DNA of 64,000 nucleotides from Thiobacillus sp. (GCF_018780105.1 NZ_JADMKC010000022.1:1-64000), one strand, 5' to 3'; shown: positions 9,410 through 19,759, numbered from the stretch's first letter. Notes: generated by a model not told the origin, from the sequence alone. Translations and numbers: made by a program.

Positions 9410-10081
9410 ATGTCTGATCACACACCCGATACTGCCGATATCCAGCCCGAAGCGCCCCAACCCGTTTCTGTCGATCAATCCCGCCGCAAGCTGGCTGGTG
9501 CAGCCCTCGGCGTTTCGGCCATTTTGACCCTCGCCAGCCGTCCGGTTCTGGCCGGCCAGTGCGTCACGCCGTCAGCCGCCTGCTCGGGCAATTTGAGCCA
9601 GCATGGCACGCCGACGACCTGCAGCGGCAGGTCCCCCGGCTACTGGAAACAGCATCCGGAACAATGGGCGGAGCCCTACTTGCCTGGTTCCTGTTCGGAT
9701 CAATGCAATCTAGCCGACAAGTGGTCGGGCGGCACCCTGTTCCATCCAATCTTCGGCCTGGTGACCAATGGCATCGGCAGCAGCTTCCTGGCCGACTTCG
9801 ACAGCAACCCGATCAGCGCGCCGACGTCACTCACCATGATGCAGGTCATGATGGCGAACGATGGCAGCAATCCCTGGGGACTGTCCGACCGGGACAATCT
9901 GGGCATGCACATTGTGGCCGCCTTGCTGAATGCCAGAAGCGGCCTCACGCCCATCCTCTCGGAATCCGACGTCATCAATATGTGGAACGAGTGGGCGACC
10001 AAGGGCTATTTTGAGCCCACCGCCAATGTGCACTGGTCGTCCGCACAAATCGTGCAATATATTCAGGGCACGTTCCACTAA
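9410..10081 (+). CDS. Secreted hypothetical protein with twin-arginine-like signal, upstream of PqqD/HprK-like genes
   Basis: MSDHTPDTADIQPEAPQPVSVDQSRRKLAGAALGVSAILTLASRPVLAGQCVTPSAAC...CSGRSPGYWKQHPEQW. Confidence 0.75.
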   Translation: MSDHTPDTADIQPEAPQPVSVDQSRRKLAGAALGVSAILTLASRPVLAGQCVTPSAACSGNLSQHGTPTTCSGRSPGYWKQHPEQWAEPYLPGSCSDQCNLADKWSGGTLFHPIFGLVTNGIGSSFLADFDSNPISAPTSLTMMQVMMANDGSNPWGLSDRDNLGMHIVAALLNARSGLTPILSESDVINMWNEWATKGYFEPTANVHWSSAQIVQYIQGTFH

Positions 10082-10128
10082 GGCCGTCCAGGCCACCCGG
10101 GATTTCTCAATCACCGCCCACAGCGCGC

Positions 10129-10383
10129 TTGGCACGCTTTCGCATCAAATCGTTCGGGGACGAGGCTGTTGTATTTGACACAGCCTCGGGCGATACGCAT
10201 TTCCTTGCCCCATTCACCCTGACCCTGTTCCAGCTGGTCCAGAACAATCCCGGCCTGTCTGTCCACGAGCTCGAAGCAGTCCTGATGTCTGAAATCGAGT
10301 TGCCCGGCAGTACGCATCTCTCCGCGCTGACTCAGGAATCGCTCGCCAGCCTGCGCCAACTGGGCCTGCTGGAAATCCCATGA
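10129..10383 (+). CDS. PqqD-like protein of the HPr-rel-A type system
   Basis: 84 aa, TTG start; FGDEAVVFDTASGDTHFLAPFTLTLFQLVQNNPGLSVHELE; PqqD-like fold pattern and genomic context. Confidence 0.75.
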   Translation: MARFRIKSFGDEAVVFDTASGDTHFLAPFTLTLFQLVQNNPGLSVHELEAVLMSEIELPGSTHLSALTQESLASLRQLGLLEIP

Positions 10384-11306
10384 AACTGCTTCAGCTGTCC
10401 CCCTCCGAGCTGCAACAGCGGCTCAGCGGGCCCGGCGTGTGGCTACGCACGGGGCCATTCTCCCTCCGCGTGCAGTCCCGCATTCCCTCGGTCGCCAAGG
10501 GTCTGGTCGATCTGTACGGCCAGTTCGAGACACGCGATTCCAGACATGCATTTGCGGACTTTCACGTCGAGTTGAACGCCCCTTCAACGCTGCGACGCTG
10601 GTTGCGTCCCCAAGTGGATTTCTCGTTCGACGGCAGCCTGCCGTTCAAACCGCTGCCACTGGATCAGGCCTATCCGATGCTGGAATGGGGGTTGAACTGG
10701 TGCGTGTCCATGCATGCCCATCAGTACCTGATCATTCACGCTGCGGTCGTTGAAAAAAACGGCCTTGCGGCCATCCTGCCGGCTCCGCCCGGTTCGGGCA
10801 AAAGCACCCTGACCGCCGGTCTGGTGTTGTCCGGTTGGCGGCTGCTGTCGGACGAACTCACCCTGATCGACCGTCTCAGCGGGCTGATCCACCCGTTGCC
10901 GCGCCCGGTCAGCCTGAAAAACCAATCGATCGATGTAATCCGCGGGTTTTCGCTCGAGGCTTTCATCAACCGCGCTTCGCACGACACGGCCAAAGGTACG
11001 GTTGCGCACATGCGTCCGCCGCGGGAAAGCGTGCGACGCCAACACGAACCGGCGCGCCCCGGCTGGGTGATTTTTCCCAAATGGACCGCCGGTGCTGAAA
11101 CCGTGCTGAGCCCCCGCTCAAAAGCGCAGACCTTCATGTTTCTGGCACAAAACGCGTTCAACTACAGCCATCTGGGCACCGATGGTTTCCGCGTCGGCAC
11201 GACGCTGATCGAGCACGTCGACTGTTACGATTTTCAGTACAGCCAACTGCCGGAAGCCGTTGCCGCTTTTGACCGTTTGGCCGCCACGCCGCATGACGTC
11301 GATTAA
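10380..11306 (+). CDS. HprK-related kinase A-like protein
   Basis: 308 aa; P-loop LPAPPGSGKSTLTAGLVLSGWRLLSDELTLID typical of HPr-kinase-like C-terminal domains; ATGA overlap with upstream gene. Confidence 0.8.
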   Translation: MKLLQLSPSELQQRLSGPGVWLRTGPFSLRVQSRIPSVAKGLVDLYGQFETRDSRHAFADFHVELNAPSTLRRWLRPQVDFSFDGSLPFKPLPLDQAYPMLEWGLNWCVSMHAHQYLIIHAAVVEKNGLAAILPAPPGSGKSTLTAGLVLSGWRLLSDELTLIDRLSGLIHPLPRPVSLKNQSIDVIRGFSLEAFINRASHDTAKGTVAHMRPPRESVRRQHEPARPGWVIFPKWTAGAETVLSPRSKAQTFMFLAQNAFNYSHLGTDGFRVGTTLIEHVDCYDFQYSQLPEAVAAFDRLAATPHDVD

Positions 11307-12417
11307 GAGCGCCCGCACCGCCCGGTCGCAGGATCGGGTTTCGGCCATTCTGCGCGACCCTGAATCGCTGCGCCGCTATTCGATGGCCGACTGGGACTTG
11401 CTGATCCGGCAGGCGCGCAGTTCGGGTTTGCTGGCACGCATCCGTCATGTGCTTGCTCAGCATCATCTGCTTGAGCGCATCCCGGACGTCGCACGCTGGC
11501 ACTTCGACGCGGCTGCCACGCTAGCCGACAAGCAGCAGCTGGCGGTGCGCTGGGAAGTCGCCCAGATCCAGCAGGCACTGGCAGGCATGGCAATTCCCGT
11601 CGTCGTACTGAAGGGCGGCGCCTATGTCATGGCGGACCTCCCGGCGGCGGCCGGCCGCCTGTTCAACGACATCGACATTCTGGTGCCGCGCGAACAATTG
11701 AACCAGGTTGAAGCTGCGCTGATGCTGGCGGGTTGGCACCCCACCGGCCTCTCGGCCTACGACCAGCGTTACTACCGCCGCTGGATGCATGAAATCCCAC
11801 CCATGCAGCACATGCAGCGGGCCACGGTGATTGATGTCCACCACGCCATTCTCCCCGACACTGCGCGCTACCACCCCGATTCCGGCAAGCTCCGCAGCCG
11901 CGCCGTCGCCGTGGCGGGCTTGCCCGGCATTCACGTGCTAGCGGCGGAAGACCGCATCCTGCATTCCGCAACGCATTTGTTTCACGACGGGGAATTGCCG
12001 CACGGGCTGCGCGATCTCACCGACCTCGATCTGTTGTTGCGCGATGCCGCGACGGCGCCTGAATTCTGGACGCATCTGTGCGCCCGCGCCGAGGAACTGC
12101 AACTGGGACGTTCGCTGTTCTACGCCTTGCGCTATGTGCAGTATTTCCTCGACACGCCGGTTCCCGACAGCGCATTCGCTGCGCTGCAAGCCGCGGCGCC
12201 CGGTCGCTTCACGCTCGCCTTGATGGACCGCGTTTTTACCCGCGTGCTGGCGCCGTCTCACGCCAGTTGTGCGGACGCGTACACTCCGGCAGCCCGCCTG
12301 GCCGCCTACGTCCGCGCCCACTGGCTCAGGATGCCGGCGCACCTGCTGATCCCGCATTTGTTTCACAAGGCATTTATCCGCACGGAACAGGATAGCGAAG
12401 CGCCCAAACCTGCTTGA
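11293..12417 (+). CDS. Nucleotidyltransferase family protein of the HPr-rel-A cassette
   Basis: VVVLKGGAYVMADLPAAAGRLFNDIDILVPREQ (KGxx...DID nucleotidyltransferase pattern), LRDLTDLDLLL; overlaps kinase 3' end. Confidence 0.78.
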   Translation: MTSIKSARTARSQDRVSAILRDPESLRRYSMADWDLLIRQARSSGLLARIRHVLAQHHLLERIPDVARWHFDAAATLADKQQLAVRWEVAQIQQALAGMAIPVVVLKGGAYVMADLPAAAGRLFNDIDILVPREQLNQVEAALMLAGWHPTGLSAYDQRYYRRWMHEIPPMQHMQRATVIDVHHAILPDTARYHPDSGKLRSRAVAVAGLPGIHVLAAEDRILHSATHLFHDGELPHGLRDLTDLDLLLRDAATAPEFWTHLCARAEELQLGRSLFYALRYVQYFLDTPVPDSAFAALQAAAPGRFTLALMDRVFTRVLAPSHASCADAYTPAARLAAYVRAHWLRMPAHLLIPHLFHKAFIRTEQDSEAPKPA

Positions 12418-12480
12418 CGCGCGTTTTACCGGGCGTATAATTCCCGACCATTCCACTCAGGTATTCATCAGGAGCCCGTC

Positions 12481-12804
12481 ATGACCACCCCTCTCGACCG
12501 TATCCGTGACCAAGTCACCAACAACACCGTTGTGCTCTACATGAAAGGCACGCCCCAGTTTCCGCAGTGCGGCTTCTCCTCGCGTGCTGCACAAGTGCTG
12601 CAAGCCTGCGGCGTGAAGGATTTTCTGGCGGTGAACGTGCTGGCCGATCCGGAAATTTTTGAAAACCTGAAGTACTACGCCAACTGGCCGACCTTCCCGC
12701 AGCTGTATGTCAAAGGCGAACTGGTCGGCGGTTGCGACATCATGATCGAGATGTACCAGAAGGGCGAAATCCAGAAAGTTCTGGAAGAAGCCCAAGCTGC
12801 CTGA
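12481..12804 (+). CDS. grxD: Grx4-family monothiol glutaredoxin
   Basis: MKGTPQFPQCGFSSRAAQVLQACGV, WPTFPQLYVKGELVGGCDI. Confidence 0.96.
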   Translation: MTTPLDRIRDQVTNNTVVLYMKGTPQFPQCGFSSRAAQVLQACGVKDFLAVNVLADPEIFENLKYYANWPTFPQLYVKGELVGGCDIMIEMYQKGEIQKVLEEAQAA

Positions 12805-12815
12805 TTGCTGTCCAG

Positions 12816-12852
12816 CCACAAAAAAGCCGGCGCGAAGTCGGCTTTTTTGTGG
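12816..12852. terminator. Bidirectional intrinsic terminator between grxD and ntrC
   Basis: CCACAAAAAAGCCG gcgcgaagt CGGCTTTTTTGTGG: perfect 14-bp stem with A/T tracts, between convergent genes. Confidence 0.93.
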
Positions 12853-12875
12853 CCCTGCTGTCCTTCAGGCGGCGC

Positions 12876-14294
12876 TCATTTGCCTTCATCCGCACCGGCT
12901 TCGTGATCCATTCCCAGTTCGTGAATTTTCCGCGTCAGCGTATTGCGCCCCCAGCCCAACAAGTGGGCCGCCTCGATGCGTCGCCCTGCGGTATGCCTTA
13001 GCGCGACTTCGATCAAGGTCTTCTCATAAGCCTGGGTCAGGTCGTCCAGAATGGCCGCATCCCCACGCGCCAGACGCGCGCTGGCTTCGGAGGCCAGGCT
13101 TTGCAACCAGTCGCCGGTAGCCGGGCTGGCCGTGCTCAGCATCAGGTCGGCGGGCAAGTCCCCCACTTCAACGACTTGGCCTGGCGCCATCACGGTCAGG
13201 TAGTGGCTGACGTTTTCGAGCTGACGCACATTGCCGCTCCACGGTAGGCTCATCAGGGATTTAAGCGCCGCATCCGACATGCCCTTGGCTTCCATCCCCA
13301 GCTCGCGTGCACTTTTCTGCATGAAGTGACGCACCAGCAGCGGAATGTCTTCGCGCCGTTCGCGCAAAGCCGGCAAACGCAGGCGGATCACGTTGAGGCG
13401 GTGGAACAGGTCTTCGCGGAACAGGCCTTCGCGCACCCGCACTTCCAGATCCTGGTGGGTCGCGGCAATCACGCGTACGTTCACCTTGATCGGCGAATGG
13501 CCGCCTACCCGGTAGAACTGGCCATCCGACAACACCCGCAGCAAACGGGTTTGCAGTTCGGCAGGCATGTCGCCGATCTCGTCCAGAAACAGCGTGCCGC
13601 CGTCAGCCTGTTCGAACCGGCCGCGCCGTTGCGCCGCTGCGCCGGTGAACGCGCCGCGTTCATGGCCGAACAGTTCGGACTCCAGTAAATCCTTGGGAAT
13701 GGCGGCGGTATTGAGTGCAATGAACGCCCCGCTGGCACGCGGGCTGTGGCGGTGCAGCGCCTGCGCCACCAGTTCCTTGCCGCTGCCGGATTCGCCCGTG
13801 ATCAGCACGGTGGCATGCGAGTGTGCCAGCCGGCCGATGGCGCGGAACACCTCCTGCATGGCGGGCGCCTGACCGAGGATTTCAGGCGCTGGCACATCGC
13901 TCCCCTGCAGCACATCGCTGCTGGCGGTTTCAGCCAGCGCGCGCTGCACCAGTTCCAGCGCCTGGTCGACGTCAAACGGTTTCGGCAGATATTCGAACGC
14001 GCCGCCCTGAAATGCCGCCACCGCACTGTCGAGATCGGAATAGGCGGTCATGATGATGACCGGCACTTTGGGCAGGCGCTCCTTCAGTGCCTGCAGCAAC
14101 TCCAGGCCGCTCGCCCCCGGCATGCGAATATCGGACAACACCACGGCTGGCTGACTGCGTTCCAGTTCGCGTAGCGCATCGCTCGCCGAATTGAAAACCA
14201 TGCACGGAATATTCTCGCGCTGCATGGCTTTTTCGAGCACCCAACGAATGGAACGGTCGTCGTCAACAATCCAGACACAAGTAGATTTCGCCAT
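12876..14294 (-). CDS. ntrC: Nitrogen regulation response regulator NtrC
   Basis: Receiver domain, GESGSGKELVAQALH, GAFTGA, Fis-type HTH; next to ntrB. Confidence 0.95.
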   Translation of the reverse strand: MAKSTCVWIVDDDRSIRWVLEKAMQRENIPCMVFNSASDALRELERSQPAVVLSDIRMPGASGLELLQALKERLPKVPVIIMTAYSDLDSAVAAFQGGAFEYLPKPFDVDQALELVQRALAETASSDVLQGSDVPAPEILGQAPAMQEVFRAIGRLAHSHATVLITGESGSGKELVAQALHRHSPRASGAFIALNTAAIPKDLLESELFGHERGAFTGAAAQRRGRFEQADGGTLFLDEIGDMPAELQTRLLRVLSDGQFYRVGGHSPIKVNVRVIAATHQDLEVRVREGLFREDLFHRLNVIRLRLPALRERREDIPLLVRHFMQKSARELGMEAKGMSDAALKSLMSLPWSGNVRQLENVSHYLTVMAPGQVVEVGDLPADLMLSTASPATGDWLQSLASEASARLARGDAAILDDLTQAYEKTLIEVALRHTAGRRIEAAHLLGWGRNTLTRKIHELGMDHEAGADEGK

Positions 14295-14299
14295 GGGAC

Positions 14300-15355
14300 T
14301 CAGGTGGGAAGTGGAAGAAAAATAGAAAAGACCGTGCAGCCCGGGCGACTTTCACAATCGATGGTGCCGTGGTTTTGCGCGACCAGCGTCTGCGACACGG
14401 CCAGGCCCAAACCACTGCCGCCTTCGCGCCCCGACACCAGCGGATAGAAAATCTGCCCGCGGATATCTTCCGGAATGCCGGGACCATCGTCGATGATGTC
14501 GATCCGCATGCCCAGTTGATTACGCCGGCTTTCCAGCGTGCTCTGCCGCGCCACCCGGGTTTTGAAAATGACCGTTCCCTGACCGTGCATGGCCTGGATC
14601 GCATTGCGCGCGATATTGAGCGTGGCCTGGATCAATTGCTCCACATCTGCACGAATCTCGGGCAGGCTGATGTCGTAATCGCGCCGCACAGTCATGGTGG
14701 GGGTTTCAGCCAGGACCAGACTACGCACCCTTTCAAGCACTTCGTGGATATTGACCGCACCAAAATGGGGCGTTCTGTGTGGTGTCAACAGGCGCTCCAG
14801 CAGCGACTGCAAGCGATCCGACTCCTTGATGATGACCTGGGTGTATTCGCGCAGCGACTCGCGTGGCAATTCATGTTCCAGCAATTGGGCCGCCCCACGG
14901 ATACCGCCCAGCGGATTCTTGATTTCGTGCGCCAAATTGCGCAGCAGCTCGCGATTGGCCTCCTGCTGCATGCGCGCCTGCTCCAGGCGGGTAATCCGCA
15001 AATGCGGATCTACCGCGCGCATTTCGATCAGCAGCGTGTCGACGGGTTGTTCCAGCGGCGAAATGCTGCATCCGAGGCGGATAGGCGGATGCCCGCTTAC
15101 GGCCACATCGATCTCGTACTCGATCACGGTTTCCTGCTGCGTACGCGCAGTCTGGGTCGCTGCCAGCAGCTCCGGACTCAGCTCGAACATCTGCCGGAAT
15201 GCGCTACCGATCAAAAGCACGCCAGATATGCCGAGCAGCGTTTCGGTTGCCGGATTGACATAGCGGATATGGTCAGTCGCATCCAGCACCATCGCACCAG
15301 TCGACAGGCAATCGAGTCCTGAAAATTCACGGGGAGAGGGGGGCATCGTGCTCAT
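14300..15355 (-). CDS. ntrB: Nitrogen regulation sensor kinase NtrB
   Basis: PAS domain; NLAHEIKNPLGGIRGAAQLLEHEL H-box; DDGPGIPEDI and GLGLAV. Confidence 0.94.
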   Translation of the reverse strand: MSTMPPSPREFSGLDCLSTGAMVLDATDHIRYVNPATETLLGISGVLLIGSAFRQMFELSPELLAATQTARTQQETVIEYEIDVAVSGHPPIRLGCSISPLEQPVDTLLIEMRAVDPHLRITRLEQARMQQEANRELLRNLAHEIKNPLGGIRGAAQLLEHELPRESLREYTQVIIKESDRLQSLLERLLTPHRTPHFGAVNIHEVLERVRSLVLAETPTMTVRRDYDISLPEIRADVEQLIQATLNIARNAIQAMHGQGTVIFKTRVARQSTLESRRNQLGMRIDIIDDGPGIPEDIRGQIFYPLVSGREGGSGLGLAVSQTLVAQNHGTIDCESRPGCTVFSIFLPLPT

Positions 15356-15435
15356 GCAGTGAATCAAAGCACTGATTGTGCCAGCGTACCTGCGAAGACA
15401 GGTCGCCTCATTTTTACGGCAGAAAAGTACGCCAG

Positions 15436-15912
15436 CTATTTCAGGTTGGCCAGTTCCCGCTGGATGGATACCACGTTCTGCTCGTGTTGCTGCACGCTCT
15501 CGCGCAGACTCTTGACGCGATTCTGGTAGCTCGCGTCGGTCATGCGCTCACCCGGCGCCAGCCGCTCACCAAGGCTCAACTGACGACGCGCTTCGGCGGC
15601 ATTCTTGCGCTCGCCATTGATCTCGTCCTGCAATACCTGGCGGCGGATATCGTCCCGGCGCTTCTGCGTGCCCGGGTCGATACGCGGGAAATCAGCCGGG
15701 CTGGGATTGGCGGAGGCCCGCTTGGACGATGCGGATTTGCCGCGCGATGGCAAGGCCTCGGGGCCGCCGGGAATGTCGATCCGCTTCGCCCCTTTTTTGT
15801 ACACATCGGTGAACGTGACGTTGCCACTTTCATCGACGTATTTGTAGATTTCCGCCTGCGCGGGCGCAGCCAGAATCAGGTACAGCAAAAGGACAAAGGA
15901 TGATTTCAACAT
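15436..15912 (-). CDS. DUF4124-domain periplasmic protein
   Basis: MLKSSFVLLLYLILAAPAQAEIYKYVDESGNVTFTD; signal peptide then KYVDESGNVTFTD motif. Confidence 0.85.
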   Translation of the reverse strand: MLKSSFVLLLYLILAAPAQAEIYKYVDESGNVTFTDVYKKGAKRIDIPGGPEALPSRGKSASSKRASANPSPADFPRIDPGTQKRRDDIRRQVLQDEINGERKNAAEARRQLSLGERLAPGERMTDASYQNRVKSLRESVQQHEQNVVSIQRELANLK

Positions 15913-16003
15913 GGCGGAGGAGTGTAGCGTACCCGCTTGGTAACGGCTAAAGCCATCGATTCTGAAGCAGCGGGCGCACGCGCCGCGGAATGGCGTGCCA
16001 TAG

Positions 16004-16030
16004 AAAAGGGCAGCCGAAGCTGCCCTTTTT
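16004..16030 (-). terminator. Intrinsic terminator downstream of glnA
   Basis: aaaaGGGCAGC cgaa GCTGCCCttttt. Confidence 0.85.
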
Positions 16031-16095
16031 GCTGTTTGCACCCGACCGGAGTTATCAAGCCGCCTAAGCGTCGGCAACCCCGCTCCGAGCAGCCC

Positions 16096-17505
16096 TTACA
16101 GCGAGTAGTACATCGCAAATTCGACCGGGTGCGTGGTCATGCGGAACTTGGTGACTTCTTCATTTTTCAGCGTGATGTACGCGTCGATCATGTCGTTGGT
16201 GAACACGCCGCCACGGGTCAGGAACTCGCGATCCTTGTCGAGTTCGTCCAGCGCCATTTCCAGGCTGTGGCAGACCTTCGGAATCTTCGCATCCTCTTCC
16301 GGCGGCAGATCGTACAAATCCTTGTCCGACGGGTCGCCGGGATGGATCTTGTTCTGGATGCCGTCGAGGCCGGCCATCATCAGCGCAGCAAAGCACAGAT
16401 ACGGGTTGGCGGTCGGATCCGGGAAACGGGTCTCGATGCGGCGCGCCTTCTCGCTCGCAGCAATCGGGATGCGGATCGAGGCCGAACGGTTGCGCGCCGA
16501 GTAAGCCAGCATCACCGGCGCTTCAAAGCCGGGGACCAGACGCTTGTACGAGTTGGTCGACGGATTGGTGATGGCGTTCAGTGCCTTGGCGTGCTTGATG
16601 ATGCCGCCAATGTAGTACAGGCACATCTCGGACAGGCCGGCGTAGCCATTGCCCGCGAACAGGTTTTTGCCGTCTTTCCACAGCGACTGGTGAACGTGCA
16701 TGCCGGAACCGTTGTCGCCAACGATGGGCTTGGGCATGAAGGTCGCGGTCTTGCCGTAGGCGTGGGCGACGTTTTGCACGATGTATTTCAGCATCTGCGT
16801 CCAGTCGGCGCGCTTGGTCAGCGTGCTGAACACGGTGCCGATTTCGCACTGGCCAGCGGTAGCCACTTCGTGGTGGAACACTTCAACCGGGATGCCGGCT
16901 TCTTCCAGTGCCAGCACCATCGCGCCGCGGATGTCCTGCAGCGAATCAACCGGGGGCACCGGGAAGTAACCGCCCTTGATGCCGGGACGGTGGCCGGTAT
17001 TGCCGTTCTCGAACTTCTCGGCGGACGACCAGGCGGCTTCTTCGGAATTGATCTGCACGCCACAGCCCGACATATTGTCGTGCCAGGTGATGGAATCAAA
17101 AATGAAGAACTCGGGTTCAGGACCAAAGTAGGCGGTGTCAGCGATGCCAGTCGACTTGAGGTAGGCCTCGGCGCGCTTGGCGACCGAACGCGGATCGCGC
17201 TCGTAGCCTTTGCCGTCGGACGGCTCGATCACATCGCACGTGAGGATCAGGGTGGATTCGTCGAAAAAAGGGTCGATCCAGGCCGAATCCGGGTCGGCGG
17301 AGAGCAGCATGTCGGAAGCCTGAATGCCTTTCCAGCCAGCGATCGACGAGCCATCGAACGGGTGGCCGTTTTCGAACCACTCGGCATCCACCAGGCGGGC
17401 GGGAATCGATACGTGCTGTTCCTTGCCACGGGTATCGGTAAAACGCAGATCAACGAATTTGACTTCATTGTCCTGAATCATTTTCATCACTTTGGCCACG
17501 GCCAT
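16096..17505 (-). CDS. glnA: Glutamine synthetase type I
   Basis: [45 protein letters not shown], adenylylation region [17 protein letters not shown]. Confidence 0.97.
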   Translation of the reverse strand: MAVAKVMKMIQDNEVKFVDLRFTDTRGKEQHVSIPARLVDAEWFENGHPFDGSSIAGWKGIQASDMLLSADPDSAWIDPFFDESTLILTCDVIEPSDGKGYERDPRSVAKRAEAYLKSTGIADTAYFGPEPEFFIFDSITWHDNMSGCGVQINSEEAAWSSAEKFENGNTGHRPGIKGGYFPVPPVDSLQDIRGAMVLALEEAGIPVEVFHHEVATAGQCEIGTVFSTLTKRADWTQMLKYIVQNVAHAYGKTATFMPKPIVGDNGSGMHVHQSLWKDGKNLFAGNGYAGLSEMCLYYIGGIIKHAKALNAITNPSTNSYKRLVPGFEAPVMLAYSARNRSASIRIPIAASEKARRIETRFPDPTANPYLCFAALMMAGLDGIQNKIHPGDPSDKDLYDLPPEEDAKIPKVCHSLEMALDELDKDREFLTRGGVFTNDMIDAYITLKNEEVTKFRMTTHPVEFAMYYSL

Positions 17506-17570
17506 GCTGAATCTCCTCAAGCTGAAAGTAAGTTGAACGACATATTTTGATATGTACGGGATGACCAATC

Positions 17571-17586
17571 AGCAGAAACCGTGCCA
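17571..17586 (-). promoter_or_regulatory. Predicted sigma-54 promoter of glnA
   Basis: Minus strand TGGCAC-GGTTT-CTGCT; one mismatch to the core TGGCACN5TTGC. Confidence 0.8.
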
Positions 17587-17660
17587 CGCTTCAAAATATC
17601 TATCCGGCATTGTGCCACAAGGGCCAGCCACCACAACACACGCATCCGCACCCTGACGAG

Positions 17661-17677
17661 CGCACTGTTTTGTTGCG
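17661..17677. promoter_or_regulatory. Predicted NtrC binding site 1 (glnA enhancer)
   Basis: CGCACTGTTTTGTTGCG, compare NtrC consensus TGCACTN5GGTGCA. Confidence 0.6.
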
Positions 17678-17690
17678 CAACGATAATAAG

Positions 17691-17707
17691 AGCACTATTT
17701 TGGTGCA
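17691..17707. promoter_or_regulatory. Predicted NtrC binding site 2 (glnA enhancer)
   Basis: AGCACTATTTTGGTGCA, near-perfect NtrC consensus, centre 30 bp from site 1. Confidence 0.8.
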
Positions 17708-17761
17708 GTGGCAGTGCGTTCAGGTTTGCATATACTGGTCGAAACAATCAGGATCTAAGCC

Positions 17762-18217
17762 ATGGGACGCATTACCGAACTGCTCAACACGGCGCACGCA
17801 CGCAGCCAGGCACAGAACTGGCCCTACATCGGCGCGTTGCTGCCACACGAAGCCCACGAGTTGTTGCAGCTGGCACCGGGTGCACGCCTCATTGACGTGC
17901 GCTCGCGCGCCGAACTGGAACTGACCGGCACGCTGCCGGGTGCCGTGCACGTGGAATGGCAATCGTGGCCCGGCTGGATGCTCAACCCGCATTTTTCCGT
18001 GCAGCTGGCGCAGGCAGTCGATCCGGAGTCGCTGCTGTTTTTCATCTGCCGCAACGGTCACCGCTCGCACCACGCCGCGATTGCCGGCACCGAGGCCGGC
18101 TTACGCCAGTGTTACAACGTGCAGGAAGGCTTCGAGGGCGATCTCGACAAAAACACGGGCCACCGCAACGCACTCAATGGCTGGAAGCAGCGCGGCCTGC
18201 CCTGGACACAAAGCTGA
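17762..18217 (+). CDS. Rhodanese-domain protein
   Basis: RLIDVRSRAELELTGTLPGAVHVEW; active-site-like CRNGHRSHHAA. Confidence 0.88.
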   Translation: MGRITELLNTAHARSQAQNWPYIGALLPHEAHELLQLAPGARLIDVRSRAELELTGTLPGAVHVEWQSWPGWMLNPHFSVQLAQAVDPESLLFFICRNGHRSHHAAIAGTEAGLRQCYNVQEGFEGDLDKNTGHRNALNGWKQRGLPWTQS

Positions 18218-18269
18218 TCCGTCTGCCCTCGACGCACTTTGGACCCGACGCGCTTTAGAATAGCGCGCC

Positions 18270-19064
18270 ATGACTGACCGCTATGCTGTTTTCGGGCACC
18301 CCATCGCCCATTCCAAATCGCCGCTCATCCACGCCGCCTTCGCTCACCAGACCGGGCAGGACATGACGTATGAAGCCATCCTCGCGCCGCTGGATGGCTT
18401 TGCCGACAGCGTGGCGGCTTTTGTGGCGGCAGGCGGACGCGGCGCAAACGTGACGGTACCGTTCAAGGAAGCCGCGTTCAAAATGGCGCAGCGTCTGAGC
18501 CCGCGCGCCGAACGCGCCGGTGCGGTCAACACGTTGAGCTTCGCCGCCGACGGCATCTTCGGCGACAACACCGACGGTGCCGGACTGGTCGCCGATCTCA
18601 CCCGCAACCTCAAGCGCACGCTCGCCGGCCAGCGCATCCTGCTGCTCGGCGCAGGCGGTGCGGCGCGCGGCGTGATCGAACCGCTGCTCGAGCAGCAGCC
18701 CGCCACACTGGTGATCGCCAACCGCACGCTCAGCCGTGCCGAGGAACTGGCAACGCTATTCGGCCACGGCATCCGCGCCGCCACGTTTGAAGCGACCGAT
18801 AGGCCCTTCGATGTCGTCATCAACGCAACCGCCGCCAGTCTGGCGGGCGAACTGCCGCCGCTGTCTCCGCGCATTTTCGGTGCCGACACGCTGGCCTACG
18901 ACATGATGTACGGCCACACACCCTTCCTCGATTTCGCGCGCGTCCACGGCGCCGCCACCGCCGACGGCCTCGGCATGCTGGTTGAGCAGGCAGCCGAGGC
19001 GTTTTATCTATGGCGCGGCGTGCGTCCCGATACCGCACCGGTCATCGCGAGCCTGCGCGCATGA
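18270..19064 (+). CDS. aroE: Shikimate dehydrogenase
   Basis: [44 protein letters not shown]. Confidence 0.97.
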   Translation: MTDRYAVFGHPIAHSKSPLIHAAFAHQTGQDMTYEAILAPLDGFADSVAAFVAAGGRGANVTVPFKEAAFKMAQRLSPRAERAGAVNTLSFAADGIFGDNTDGAGLVADLTRNLKRTLAGQRILLLGAGGAARGVIEPLLEQQPATLVIANRTLSRAEELATLFGHGIRAATFEATDRPFDVVINATAASLAGELPPLSPRIFGADTLAYDMMYGHTPFLDFARVHGAATADGLGMLVEQAAEAFYLWRGVRPDTAPVIASLRA

Positions 19065-19759
19065 AAACGGCATTACGCTGGCTCGGCAAAGGCGTCGCCG
19101 CGGCGATCGCACTGATCCTGCTGTACCAGTTGTGGATCTTCGCCCATGTGCTCTGGTGGATCGATCACAACCCCACTTCCACCGCCTTCATGGAAGCCGG
19201 GCTCGCGCGCCAGCAGGACAAAAATCCCGACGCCGAACTGCGCCACAAATGGGTGCCGTACGACCGCATTTCCAGCCACATGAAACGCGCCATCGTCGCT
19301 GCCGAAGATGCCAAATTCAACGAGCACGAAGGCTTCGACGTCGAGGGCATCGAAGCCGCCGTCAAAAAGAACCTGAAGAAAGGCCGGCTGGTCGCCGGCG
19401 GTTCCACCATCAGCCAGCAGCTCGCGAAGAACCTGTTCCTGTCCGGCGATCGCAGTTTCATCCGCAAGGGCCAGGAAGCCATCATCACCCTGATGATCGA
19501 AGCGACCTGGAGCAAGCGGCGGATCCTCGAGGTCTACCTCAACGTCATCGAGTGGGGCAACGGTATTTACGGCGTCGAAGCGGCGGCCCGCCGTTACTAC
19601 AAAATCCCCGCCGCCAAGCTCAATCGCGACCAGGCCGCGCGCCTGGCTGCGATGGTGCCGAACCCGCGCTGGTACGAAAACCACCGCAACTCGCGAGGCT
19701 ACCAGCGCCGCGTGGCGGTCATCAAGCGCTACATGGGCTACGCCCAGGTGCCGCGATAA
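19061..19759 (+). CDS. mtgA: Monofunctional biosynthetic peptidoglycan transglycosylase
   Basis: [36 protein letters not shown]51 motifs. Confidence 0.95.
   Translation: MKTALRWLGKGVAAAIALILLYQLWIFAHVLWWIDHNPTSTAFMEAGLARQQDKNPDAELRHKWVPYDRISSHMKRAIVAAEDAKFNEHEGFDVEGIEAAVKKNLKKGRLVAGGSTISQQLAKNLFLSGDRSFIRKGQEAIITLMIEATWSKRRILEVYLNVIEWGNGIYGVEAAARRYYKIPAAKLNRDQAARLAAMVPNPRWYENHRNSRGYQRRVAVIKRYMGYAQVPR

Noticed and set aside
15937-17550. 537-aa plus-strand ORF antisense to glnA
   Set aside because: glnA is certain on the minus strand; the antisense product has no recognisable domain.
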